A DNA stretch of 64,000 nucleotides from Ricinus communis. Its lineage: Eukaryota; Streptophyta; Magnoliopsida; Malpighiales; Euphorbiaceae. The stretch covers positions 4,474,001 through 4,538,000 of the forward strand of contig NC_063263.1 of NCBI RefSeq assembly GCF_019578655.1. The letters run 5' to 3'. A program made the position numbers and the translations under genes. This document shows positions 35,801-47,792 of this stretch, piece by piece (the first letter of the stretch is position 1; each line of letters begins with the position of its first letter). Below the pieces are notes generated by a model. The model did no database searches. It had not been told where the DNA came from and saw only the letters and a list, made by a program, of their open reading frames with translations.

Positions 35801-36401
35801 ATATTTTTTTAAAATTTTATTTCTTACAAAATTATATATATATATATATATATATTTTAATAAAGAGCACTGATAGGTTCTGTTTCAGTTTTTGGAAGGG
35901 GTTATGAATAGTGCCATAGCATTCACTATGTCACGCCTATGCGACGTAACCGAGAGAATTTCACCAAATCTAAAAGCTGAATATATTTGTATGTGTATGA
36001 TTAAGATACTTAAATTAAAAGTCGTCATCATCTTTTTAACATATTCAGTTAGTTTACATTTTCAAATAAATCCCAATCATAGCAATGAAAGACTGATGAT
36101 TTGGTAAACATCGGTGAAGCCAAAACAATGGAATTAATGACCTCTTTATATTTTTGGCAGTTCATAATCATGAAAGACTTCTGCAGCAGAGAATAGTTTG
36201 AAAAATGAGTCCAAAAAACATACAACTAAAAGTCCATTCCCAAACTTTGAAGCTAAACATTTCCTGGTTCACATGAAGCTCTCTTACAACATGTGAGCAA
36301 GTGCACGGGGGCATATTTAGCTCCTCAGTAAGGCCTGCGGCCACTGTTTTCTTGTGAACCCACCTATCCTCTCTCTGCCAACCACTGTCTCTGCAACAGT
36401 T

Positions 36402-36407
36402 TATAAA
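36402..36407 (+). promoter_or_regulatory. Possible TATA box of the xylanase gene
   Basis: TATAAA lies 74 bases before the ATG at 36476, within a short C/T-rich promoter-like stretch. Confidence 0.4.
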
Positions 36408-36475
36408 CAACTTTTTATTTCTTTTCTTGTTTTCTCTGTATCTTTAAGCCCGTTTGGATTGATGTAGGAGGAATA

Positions 36476-39194
36476 ATGGCATTTCTAACCAGCACTGCCT
36501 TCTGTTTCTTGGTTTTCCTCATTCCCATTTACCCTTTCTTTGCTGTTGCTTATGGTACTCTCTTCTCTTCTCTTCTCTTCCTCTGCCTTTTCCTTTTTGT
36601 TTATGTGTTTTAACTTGACAGGTTTTTGGATGTAACTTTATGCAGATGGGCCTTTATTGTATGACTACACTGCTTATTCCGAGGTAAATTTGTGTTACAA
36701 TGAAAATAGTATTGACAGCTAAAAGAGTTAAAAGGGTTTTTGTGAGCTTATTTTTGTGTTGGCAGTGCAAAGCAGTACCAGAGGAACCACTTTATAATGG
36801 AGGGATTATCAAAGACCAACCTCCAAATCTGAAGCCCACTAGCATTATTAACGATTCTTCAACTGCATTTACTCCAGCTCTGATCCTCAATAATCTCACT
36901 CAAGGGATTTATTGCTTTTCCAGTTGAGTCTCTATTGTTCTTCCTGCTTAATTATTTAGGCTTACTGATTAATATTCAACTAGAATAAACAATACGTTCT
37001 TCTTCTGTACCTTATAACCATATGGCTATTTCAGTATTTCTAATTCAACCCATGATGGATGGATCAATCATTCTTTTATAATAATAATTATTATTATAAC
37101 AACTGCTCTTGTCGAATTTGATTATGATTTGGCATGGTTGCAAAACAGTATGGGTGAGAATACAAGGTGCAGAATCGGGTCTCGTAACCGCGAGCTTAAC
37201 AACAGATAATGAGAGAAACAACTGCGTAGGGACTGTCTTTGCTAATACTGAATGCTGGTCATTCCTTAAGGGTGGATTCATTCTTGATGCACCTTCCAAT
37301 TTATCAATACTCTATTTTAAGGTAATGATTCGTACTTTACATTACATGAAGGATTCAGAGACCTGCTTTTGTTCTTAATCTTATGATGCTATGCAGAATT
37401 CAGCAGATAGTAATATCAATATTGCAATAGCTAGCGCTTCTTTGCAACCATTTACTGATCACCAGTGGAGAACAAATCAGCAATATATAGTTAACTCGGT
37501 ATATACCAGTAATTCTTTTTCATAAAAGATATGCAATTAGCATGATTATATCGAGTTAGCTTCTAAAGAAGTTACATTCCAGGTAAGGAAGCGGGCTGTG
37601 ACAATTCACGTGTCAGATAATCATGGAGATAAATTGGAAGGTGCAGCCATTACCATAGAACAAATCTCTAAAGATTTCCCACTTGGTTCATCAATTTCAA
37701 GTAAAATTCTTGGAAATTTGCCCTATCAGGTAAGTTCTGTCTGTAATGATATACTACTAGGCATTATTAAAATTTAGAATGATAAATGAAGTACACATGC
37801 CTCGTGTTCTAGTTTCAGACAATTCGGATACTTGATTTTCTCAGAAGGTTTCTTTAGTAACTCGCAAATGATTTAGAATTGTCTCTGTGTTCCTGCACTT
37901 AAGTGTTCCCAATAAACTTTGATTTAATGGTACTAGACTCGTCTTCAGGACTAAGATGTTATAAATTCAAACCCCAATCGAAATATAACTGATAAAAAAG
38001 AGGTGCTTAGATACCAATATATAACATAATGCTAAACTAAAATAGTTCTTCTGATTGATACAGAATTGGTTTGTAGAACGATTCAATGCAGCAGTCTTCG
38101 AAAACGAGCTCAAGTGGTATGCCACAGAACCTGAACAAGGGAAGGTAAATTATACCATACCAGACAAAATGTTAGAACTCCTTCGAGCAAACCAAATAAC
38201 TGGTAGAGGACACAACATATTCTGGGAAGATCCAAAGTACACACCAAAATGGGTTCAAAATCTTTCAGGTGATGCACTAAAATCAGCAGTCAATTCGAGG
38301 ATTCAAAGCCTAATGAGCAAATACAAAGAGGAATTCATACATTGGGATGTCAGCAATGAAATGTTGCACTTTGATTTCTACGAGCAAAGGCTCGGTCCTG
38401 ATGCCACATTACATTTCTATGAGACAGCACATCAAGCAGACCCTTTAGCTACCTTGTTTATGAATGAATTTAATGTTGTGGAAACTTGTAGTGACGTGAA
38501 TTCAACTGTGGATACATACATTTCAAGGTTAAGGGAGCTTGAAGGTGGAGGAGTATTCATGGATGGAATTGGACTGGAGAGTCACTTTTCAGTGCCAAAT
38601 CTTCCTCTAATGAGAGGTATCTTAGACAAATTGGCTACTCTTGGACTCCCCATTTGGCTAACTGAAGTTGACATTAGCAAGAATTTCGATCACAAATCTC
38701 AGGCACGGCTATAAATTCTGAACTTATTCTCTCATAATTATTCCTGTTCAAATTAATACTTCCACTTCAAATAATATTTACTAATTCTAGTTAATCTTCT
38801 CGTCTATAAAAATCCAAATCCTAAAATCCATAAAAATGGTAAATTTTGTGCTTTGCAGGGTATTTATTTGGAACAAGTATTAAGAGAAGGCTTTTCACAT
38901 CCTGCAGTGAATGGGATAATGCTGTGGACTGCACTACATTCAGATGGGTGTTACCAAATGTGCCTTACTGACAATAATTTCCAAAACCTACCAGCAGGAG
39001 ATGTGGTTGACAATCTACTCAAAGAATGGAAAACTGGAAACATAAATGGATACACTGATGAACATGGCTCGTTTAGCTTCTCTGGCTTCTTAGGTGAATA
39101 CAGAATAAGTGTTCAATTTGGTAACGCAGCTTCTAATTCAACCTTCTCACTCTCTCGAAGTCTTGAAACTAAGCATTTTAACATTCAATTGTAA
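36476..39194 (+). CDS. Endo-1,4-beta-xylanase, GH10, with CBM22-like domain
   Basis: Eight exons give about 556 residues: 36476-36554, 36646-36683, 36766-36922, 37149-37321, 37397-37498, 37583-37729, 38064-38702 and 38859-39194. All phases agree. Residues 1-25 form a signal peptide. Residues about 60-180 form a CBM22-like domain with GIYCFSIWVRIQG. The GH10 barrel follows, with FENELKWYATEPEQG, RGHNIFWEDPKY, the acid/base Glu in WDVSNEM (about residue 331) and the nucleophile Glu in LTEVDI (about residue 433). Both catalytic residues are present. The enzyme would cut xylan backbones in the cell wall. The last intron appears to start with GC (AG|GC at 38702/38703), because no suitable GT exists. 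The gene looks intact and stands alone. Confidence 0.92.
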
Positions 39195-41860
39195 CCCACG
39201 AATATACCTTGCTTGTTACTTGACGATAGGGAAACCAACCACTTATAATAGTTGTTGAGTCACTATTTATTGCAATTTAATAGCAATTTCTACGTGGATT
39301 CTGACCAAATAAACTATTTTATTAATATATAAATTTTCTCAGTCACTTTATATAATGACATTAGGATTTTATTTTGATGGCTGAGGGGTTAATACTGTTG
39401 AGTTGGGCTTGGTTTCTATTATTACAAGTGGAACCTGACTAAAAATGAAAAATAAATTAAACCATGCATGCCGATTCAAATGAAAAATTAAAACACTTCT
39501 ATCGCACATTGAAATAATGAAACATAAATGACATATTACATGATAAAGTATTTAATTAGCGGGACCATGTTAACATGCAAGAATTTATATTAGAAAATAA
39601 AATAAAATCAATAGAGTGGGCTGACTTCTTTATATCTTTCATCTTTAAATTTATCACTTCCCATATCTTTTTCCTCATTCATTTCTCGTTATACCATGAA
39701 AAAAAGAGACACCATATACTATAAATAATAGTAAAAAATGATAATTAGAAAAAGACAAAAAATTAAACATGGTCATATTTTTTTATTAGTGTTAAGAATA
39801 ATAATAATAATTTATTTTAATTTCTTATATTAATCCAGAACACAACAAATTCACAATAATAATAAGTTTTGACCCGAATTTTTCAAAAAACATTTACACA
39901 AAATTATTTATTGATTAAAATGGATGAGCGAAAAGAGAAAATTACTTCTTTAGAAATTTTTATTATTATTTACCCTCGTATTCTCATATTGTACCATGGT
40001 TATAATTATTTTTATTATAGATAATAATATAAAAATTAAGTTTATAAATAAAATTTAATAGAATTTTTAATATTTTATAATTTATAGATTTACCTGTTAA
40101 TGGCCAGTGATTGGTCAGGTACCAGCGCGGCGCCGTCCTATGGGATTTCATCTTTGAATTGAAGTTGGTTTGGGAGATGAAGAGTTGCTGGCATCGGTGA
40201 GAAGGATCATTAGGAAGAGAAATGTGTCACAAATATAATTTTTTTATAATTAAAACACACATAACACCACCTTATTTTTTTCTGCATCATTACTATACTT
40301 GTGTGCTAGAATTGATGATGCACCGTGTTTGACTGATTTAAAACAAAACAAAACAGAAAAAAGATTTAATTCTTTTTGGTTTTTATCTTAATTTGGAGAT
40401 TGATGGTTGGTAAAGATTTATTTTCTTTTTTCTTTTTTCCTTTGTTCTTTTCAATTTTTCTCTTTTTACAGCTGAAGAGATTCTTTTAGTTGTTACAATC
40501 TTGATGCTACATCTGATGCTTGTTTCAATTTTAGAATTGACGGTTTGGATTTAAGGTTCAAGAAACTGAAAAAATGATGATTCGATTGTAGCACTTGAAA
40601 GTTGAAACCCTTGATTTGAAAAATGTCAGCAGGTCACATAGTAATCAAGAGAACGTACAGGAAGTAAACTGTTTTAGACAGAAATAGTTTAACAGAAATG
40701 GTACATATTTCTCTCTAACATTTGGTGTATAAAGAGAACCGATTCTTTAATTCTTTTTAAGCATAAATAAATTCTTAAATAGTAAAAAAATTGAAATTGA
40801 AATCCTTTTATATCCGTACTTTAAACAGAGTTAAATTATGCTAACAGCTACTGCCTACTGATGTGTACTATTAATGAGTCTTACTAATTGAATATTAATA
40901 ACTTATTTTATTATTTACAAAAATCTTGCCTTTCTTCGTCGTTATCATTGCCACTCTTTCTATCTCCTCCTGTTAACGTTGTTATAGAAATTGTTTTAAG
41001 TGAAAGATTACAGGAACAAAAGCTGCAATCCTGCTCTCAGTTGAGGTCACAATAAGAACTTCTATGAACAATGAAATATTCAGAAGTAACCAAGGATGAG
41101 TAAACTAGTACTCTTACCAATATTTTCTTTTTCAGGGAAAAGGAAAAATCCTTAAGAGAGTCTCGTCTATGTTGCTGAAGTAGGAGAGGACATTTGCAAC
41201 CAAGTGAATCAAGATTTTAAGCACAAACAAGACGAGAAATCTCATTACCATTCACTCAATAATTTAATAGTTGGCTCTATGCATAACCACAAAAAACCTA
41301 AAACTTGACCACCAATTGTGACTTTAAACAGATAAACATATCAATAAGAAACAAGAGCAAATTCTTGGCCATTGAAAATTAAGCCGATTAGACAAACAAC
41401 AAAGGGATGAAGCGTTCATTGTGGATGGTAGTTGCTTATTGATACATCAGTTACAGTTATTGTGGAATCCATCAATTTCTACGTTATCTAGACTTAAAAG
41501 GTAGTTTAATTTCTTGTGCAAGGGGATGGTTTCTTAAAAATATTTTCGGACGAACACCGAGGGTTTTGTTTTAGTTAGGTTTCTTTGTCTGGTTTCAAAA
41601 TTGATGTTAGAGTGACATGCTCTAAGCTAACTATAGCTCTATAAACATTTTGAGCAAAAGAGTCCCTGAATGGTCACGCTAGTAGAGATTGCCACTACCG
41701 TCGCCTTCTTTTCCCTTTATTTTGCTACAAAAAATTTAATTTTTATTATTTTCAGTGTTCATTTACGACTAAAATAATTTAAGAAGTAACATATTTTTTG
41801 TATTAAAAGAATCTTCAATAATGCTCTTCATTTTAAGAAAAATTATATGAGGTATGCTAA
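39195..41860. other. Intergenic DNA between xylanase and long inverted-repeat element
   Basis: I see no gene. A short, less AT-rich stretch at 40090-40220 and another at 40900-41480 have no sustained reading frame or splice-linked coding blocks. Confidence 0.5.
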
Positions 41861-42915
41861 GATTTATAAGTCCAACCATGTATTTTAAAAGTGAATTAGT
41901 ACCCTATTGGCGTTTGTTTATGTTAATTGTTAAATGGCAAATGATTTAAATGACTAAAAAAAATCTAATTTAATTCTTAAACTTTTTATCAAGTATCAAA
42001 TTCGTCTAAAATTAAACTTTTATTAAATTAATATTTACATTAATATTTTTAGAATAATCTAAATATCAAACTCATCCAGAATAATGTAATTTTATTTTTA
42101 GTATAATATTTTTAATTCTAATTTCTTAACATAATTTTTTTAAAGATAAAAAAATAAATTCTTAACATGATTTAACTTTTGGGCAATAATAGATCATGTA
42201 AAACTTGTGATTCAAGCATACTAAGTAATCAAATGGATATTAATAAAATTACTTTGAAATTCTAATTGACATATAATACATTAGAACACATTTTTATTCA
42301 AATTTAATTACTTGAAAACACTGGTAATAATCAAATTGGACAATTTGAGCATACAAAGATATCATACGTGAAATCCAACTTTGAATTTATAATGAGCATA
42401 AAAAAATAGAGAATAAGCAATTTTTTAATCCTCCAAAATAATTAAATACTTTATTTTATTCTTCATCATAATTATCAAATTCTAATATATAAATTCAACT
42501 TATATTTGTTAAATCAAATTAGAGAATCATAACACTTATCAAAGTATTAAGACGTGAATAAGAATTTAGGTTATTCAAATTCAGAAAATTTCTAAATGTT
42601 ACGCATTGATAAAATTTGTAATATAAAAAATACTGAGTTATCAATTATAAAATGTTAATTTCTTAAAAGATAAGATTAAATTATTCTAAGAGAAAAATAA
42701 TTTTTTACTAAAATCTAATAATAACTTAATTTTGAATGAGTTTAATACTTGATAATAAATTTAAAGATTAAATTGAACTTTCTTTTAGTCAATTGAGCCT
42801 TTTGACAAGTTTACTAATAGAAAAAATAGACAGAAGGGGATAACAATTAATGGAAACAAAAGTTATAAGAGTATTAATTCACTTTTAAAAATGTAGGATT
42901 GGACTTATAAATTTG
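41861..42915. mobile_element. Long terminal inverted repeat (foldback) element, about 1055 bp
   Basis: The left end GATTTATAAGTCCAACCATG is matched by the reverse complement of the right end, and the pairing continues inward for roughly 300 bases on each side. Examples are AAAAGTGAATTAGTAC, then GACTAAAA, then TTATCAAGTATCAAATTC paired with its right-hand counterpart. The arms carry scattered mismatches and small indels. There is no coding capacity. Ends and target duplication are not certain, so the class (Mutator-like MITE or foldback element) is open. Confidence 0.6.
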
Positions 42916-42947
42916 AAAAACTCCCGGGGGGAGGGGGTGTAATAGTA

Positions 42948-43362
42948 AGTTTTTCTTATTTTAAAAAGCATAATTTCTATAATAAAGGACATTTAAAAAT
43001 AATATTCAAATATAAAAAATAAAATATTTTATTTAATTTCAATAAACTCTTTATATTTTATTCTTTATCTTGCTTTTATTTTCATAAATATTAATTGTTT
43101 AATTTTTCTTTCCTTTCTTTTTAACTTTTATATTAAAAAAAACAAGATATATAAATATCAATTAGATTAAACGAATAGAAATCTATATTGCATTTATTAA
43201 ATATAGAGTAGAGAGTAAAGTTTGACTTTATATGTAGAGTGCCAATTTGACTATCTACTTTATATTTAAAGAATAAAGAGTGTATTGAAATATCATTTTA
43301 TAATATGATTCTTTAGAATAAAAAATTTGATATATATAAAAAGTGAATTGGAAATACTCTAA
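42948..43362 (+). repeat. MITE-like family, copy 2
   Basis: The stretch runs from TTCTTATTTTAAAAAGCATA to TTTGATATATATAAAAAGTG and GGAAATACTCT, the motif order shared with copy 3 and, inverted, with copy 1. The end resembles the widespread 'GAGCATTTCCAATGCACT' type of plant MITE end. No coding frame. Confidence 0.5.
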
Positions 43363-43537
43363 CCTATTGGAGCTAAACTAGTCAAATAAATAATATTAAG
43401 CCAAGATTCAAAGCAGTTTGTTGTCTACACTTAGATGCATAATGCAGATATGTTTATATCATCCAAATAAATAGAGATTATATTACTAGCCAATTACAAA
43501 AAGGTAAAAAAGAAAAAAGAACATATGTTGCTCCTTA

Positions 43538-43880
43538 TTTTAAAAATTATAATTTCTGCAGTAAAGAGTATTTTAGAAAACATTTACACATAAAAAATAA
43601 AATATTTTATTTAAAGTTAATGTATTTTTCATATTTATTTTTATTTCCATTAGTCGCTAATCAATTTAATTTCTCTTTTTTTTTTTCTAAATATTTATAA
43701 ATAGAAAAATAAAAATAATAATAAATTTATAGTACATTTATTAAATATAAAGTAGAAATTAAAATTTAACCATCTCTACTTTATATTTAGAAAATAAAAA
43801 ACATATTTTCTATTATTTTATTATGATTTAAAAATAAAAAATTTGATATATATATATAAAAGAAATACATTAGAACAAGC
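43538..43880 (+). repeat. MITE-like family, copy 3
   Basis: It shares with copy 2 the words TAATTTCTGCAGTAAAGAGT (compare TAATTTCTATAATAAAGGAC), AATAAAATATTTTATTTAA, CATTTATTAAATATA.AGTAGA and AAAAAATTTGATATATATA. It lies in the same orientation about 175 bases after copy 2. Confidence 0.5.
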
Positions 43881-44678
43881 ATAAAGTATAAATGAAGCCA
43901 GGGAGCACTCAGCACGCTAGAGAATTAAATCAGATTACTAATTTAAGTAAAATCAGAGTGATCTCACTCATAACTGTAATTAAGAAGATGATAAGTTAAA
44001 AGGACAGAGATTCTAATGCTGATATTTTTAAATAATGGACCAAATGACCAAAGCATGAAGTAAAGCTAAGCCAGCCAACACCGCCTTTCAAAAGCATGGC
44101 AAATGTTGGCGGAGGAACCCACAACTTGACCATACTCCAAACACAATTATGTCATTTTCTCTTCTTTCTTTTTTAATACAAAACCTAATAAGATTTTCAG
44201 ATGGACAAATCTCTTTTTATATTCTACCCACACCCAACCAAAAGAGACAAACGCATTCCGTATTAGCCTCCCAAAAATTATAAACCCGAAAAACAAATGA
44301 GAACTGTATACATCACTATTTTACAATTAAGAAACAACAATGCAAACCAAAATCAAGATAGAAGGAACCAATTCTTGATTTGTTCGCTTTTCGAGTCCAC
44401 AATAGGTTAAAAAACAAGAAAAAGAACCAAGAATCCTCAAAATTAATATTGAAACATAAACACATCTTAGGTATGTAACAGAGAGAATTTAAGAAGACAG
44501 CATCCTGGAAGTGGGTGGTTTTACAATCTGGAATGGAGAATCTGTGTCAGCTTTCCCTAACAAAGGCAAAATCCCAAGCGAGCACCCTACAAAGAGGCTA
44601 CAAATCTGGAAAATAATTCACATTAAACAGCCGAAGCCCACGAAGCAAAGGAAAACGAGAGAGAGAGATCACTTAGCG
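43881..44678. other. Intergenic DNA and 3' flank of the thaumatin-like gene
   Basis: No other gene is seen. The part closest to 44679 is the likely 3' UTR of the minus-strand thaumatin-like gene. Confidence 0.5.
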
Positions 44679-46486
44679 CTACAAGTACACAGAGAATACA
44701 ATGAGAAATATGGTTGTAGCATATGCCATAAGTGCAGATTGCAGTGCCGTAGGAGAAGCTATCCTGTTGGAGTCTCCCATAGCCAAACCGGCTAACCATG
44801 ATCCATCTGCTAGCATGGTTTCTCCAGAACCACCGGATCCAGATACTGACCCAGAGTTATAACCTGAACCTGAATAGTCTAGCCCAGATCCTGATCCTGA
44901 CCCTTCTACTGGTGTTGTTGTTGTTGATGATGCTGTCCCGGGCGTTGAATAGCTTGAAGATTTCTGACTGTGCACACCCATGCCAACAGAATATTAATAT
45001 TAATCACTTTCTTTAACAGAAATACTTATTATTGATCAGAAGCTTCGGTATAAAATAAACACTAGCATTCGTAGCTACCAACAACCTGAATAAATCCCCC
45101 AATACTTAATTAAGTAAATAAATTAACAATCAAAAGCAAAAATAAACTAATCATACAAAAGGGAATCTTTGGCCTTGCCAGTTTGCCATCTTCCCCAGCT
45201 CTCCCACAAAGAGAGAATGAAAATAAACATATTAAAACAAAAGTTAAGCATTTCCAATTCCATTATCAACACACCTACAACTTTATTATCAGGCCACTTG
45301 ATAAATCAAAACTCAAAAAGCCCACAAAAGTATTATCATCAGCTATTCCAGCAAGTCACATGTCATATAAAGTCCTTTATTTAAGACTAAATACCTCCAT
45401 CAGAGACAGAAACAAGAGCAAATCCCTCCTGTCCAGGCTAGTTTCAAGAATTAAAAAAGAAAAAACGCAGACAGATCCTCACCCAGATAAAAACATGTAC
45501 AGCATTTGATCATGTTCAGACAATAACAAAATGGCCAAAGCATATATTCTAAAGCAAAGAGTAAGTCTTAAGCTTAAGCTTTACACTAAATGTAGTAACT
45601 AAAAAACAAGTCTTAATCAAACAAAAGAAAGAAAAAAGAGTACGATTGTGTTTATTATTTACCTTGGGGAAGAAGGGCAAAACGTCACCGTATAATCAGC
45701 ACCAGTGCAAGTAAATGTGCTAGTAGCGTCATCATAGGCATAACTATACGATCTAGGACAAGCAGACTTGAACATCTCCGAATAAACAGAGGGTTTACAT
45801 GTAGCAGGTGTGTTGAACGCGCCACTACAACAATACTCTGGACTTCCAAACGCCTCACACGCGCTTTTGCACGCGTCACCACCACCAACTTTTAGCTCAG
45901 CCGGACATTGTCGGTTCAGATCCGCGGAACAACCTGTGGAAGCACACATACCCGACCCGCCACTCCCTTCGACAAGCATGGGTAAATTATACCCATCTAC
46001 TAGGCTAACGTCATAGAAGTCCTGTCCACCTGACCCGAGTGTGAACTCAGCGAGAGTAGCTGGTGGAGCTGCACCGAGACCGTTGCATTCAACGAGACCC
46101 GAGCCACAGTCGCCGGTAAGACAGGATCCGGATCCGGAATCGTCGAAGGCGCAGCCGGTACGGGCCCAGAAGCGACCGGACCAGCCGGTTGGGGCTTGGA
46201 AAGAACGGGAAGTGTCTTTTGGAAGCTCGAACCCAGTGGTATCGAGTCTAGGACTGCCTGCATTAGCCAGAATACCGGGCCAGACAGTGTACTCACATCT
46301 GTTGACAAATGTGAATGTAGCAGCAAATGCACCTACATTTGGTCATACCAAAAACATGTGAGATTAACTAGTAGAGTAAAGCTGAAACTTTGATATATGT
46401 AAAAGAGTGCATTTTTATAATATTTTACCTTTACAAGCGAGAAGTAGAAGAAGAAGATGGCTGAGAAAATAAGAGAAGCGAGCCAT
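44679..46486 (-). CDS. Thaumatin-like (PR5 family) protein with probable GPI anchor
   Basis: Three exons on the minus strand, 46486-46429, 45663-46332 and 44679-44967, joined by GT-AG introns (phases 1 and 2), give 338 residues. Residues 1-23 form a signal peptide ending in GAFA. The thaumatin domain (about 24-245) has the signature GSGSCLTGDCGSGLVEC and 16 cysteines, enough for the eight conserved disulfides. The acidic cleft region, including FYDVSLVDGYN, is present. After the domain comes a Ser/Gly/Thr-rich tail (about 245-315) and a final hydrophobic stretch, MAYATTIFLIVFSVYL, predicting a GPI anchor. Family members act in the apoplast or cell surface in defence or glucan binding; the exact role is unknown. 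The upstream DNA has a GA-rich tract but no clear TATA box. Confidence 0.92.
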
Positions 46487-47619
46487 CTTAGGTCAGTTTT
46501 TTCAGGTTATTTTTTCTTCTTTTCTTAATTTCTTTAAGAGAATGAGCTCTGATTAGTGGTCTTGAGGTTATGGGTTAGATAGTGGAAATGTTTATGACAA
46601 TAATGGTGGTAGCGCTGGTGGTGGTAATGGGGAAAGGGGGGAGAATGCAGGGCCTGATGCCCTGAAAGGTGGCACAGCAGTGGTGAGCACTGAGTAAGTG
46701 AGAAATGATGAGTGAAGAAGTGAGATTATTTGGTGTTAATTCAATGACCCAAAAGCCGACAAAAGGGTTTCCGGGCAGGAGCAGGAAGAGAGAGAGAAGA
46801 CAGTGAATGAGCTGGACAGAACTCCCCCAATCCAAACAAGCTTTCGGATTAAAGATAATACTAGTTCTTCTCTCTCTCTCTACTCTCTACCCTGGTCCTC
46901 TCTGTCTCTTATGTCACATTATGTACTACTATTTCTTTAGGCAAAATTAATATTTGGGCCTGTGAACTTTGATGATTTTTATATCTTCAGCCCTAAATTT
47001 GATTTTGATTCAGTTTGTTATTTTCAAGTCTTCTCTCAACAGCTAATTTGCGCATATTTTGCATTGCCCGTGAACATTACACATTATCATCTTTTAAAAT
47101 GTATTTAATATAAAATTAATTAAAATAAAGAATAATATAGTAAATTAAATTGCATCGTTTTGTTAATAACTTTCTTTGAGGTCAAAATAATTCAACACCT
47201 TATTTTTAAAAGCAATTAAATCAAGGGTTGATTTCTAAATGTTTAAATTTATCACTATATTTTAATATTAATTTCAATTATAACTTTCAATAAAATTATT
47301 CGTTAAATTTGCTCACTAGTATGAACTTTGATAACAATAAAAAAAAATTGAGTCAGTATTAGAATTATTGACTCATCCAATTATTAAAATATTATCGTTT
47401 AAACACTTTTTTTTTTACTTTGGAGTTTCAATAATCTTGTGCTTACATTTTAGTAATGGAAGTACTGACCTAGTCCTTTTTGTTTCTGATTCACGTCAAC
47501 ATATTTGATTGATAATTTCATTAATACTAAAATTAAAATAAATATTAAAGTATAATGTTAAAAATTAAAAAATTTAAAAAATACTTGCTATATTTGATAA
47601 CAAGTACAAAGTACATAAT
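46487..47619. other. Upstream region of the thaumatin-like gene
   Basis: A (CT)n-type tract at 46867-46912, (GA)n on the gene's strand, lies about 400 bases upstream of the start codon and may be a GAGA-type promoter element. The 86-codon minus-strand ORF at 46575-46835 is not convincing. The rest is AT-rich with nothing recognised. Confidence 0.5.
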
Positions 47620-47792
47620 TTTTCTAAGCAATAAAACCCTAAATCAAATAGTTTTATTAGCCATTGATAAAAATAATACAAAATGTATTAGCTGTAAATA
47701 TACCAACTAACTAAAATTTAAGTAATTCACATAGAGATGCGTGTCCGGCTCTCTAACTAAATCCAGCAACACAAAAACCATCATTCCTAACA
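47620..47792 (-). repeat. 3' LTR of degenerate copia element (inner end approximate)
   Basis: On the minus strand the LTR begins TGTTAGGAATGATGG immediately after the polypurine tract TTTGAGGGGGA (47803-47793). It shares the order AGAGAGC.GGACACG, CTATGTGAAT and TAGTTAGTTG with 49685-49878. The low-coordinate end is estimated only. Confidence 0.6.

Larger units (their letters stand above)
32701..36401. other. Intergenic DNA upstream of the xylanase gene
   Basis: The part 33180-33720 is less AT-rich, with CACGTG and CGCGTG words, yet has no protein-like frame. A dispersed AT-rich repeat copy lies at 34625-35230, an (AT)n run at 34644-34672 and a MITE-like copy at 35390-35800. Nothing gene-like is seen between 35860 and 36400. 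Confidence 0.5.

Noticed and set aside
35892..36107. 71-codon ORF upstream of the xylanase gene
   Set aside because: No recognisable features, and it is in AT-rich flanking DNA.
44511..46393. Several plus-strand ORFs over the thaumatin-like gene
   Set aside because: They are shadows of the minus-strand exons, or lie in its second intron or 3' flank.
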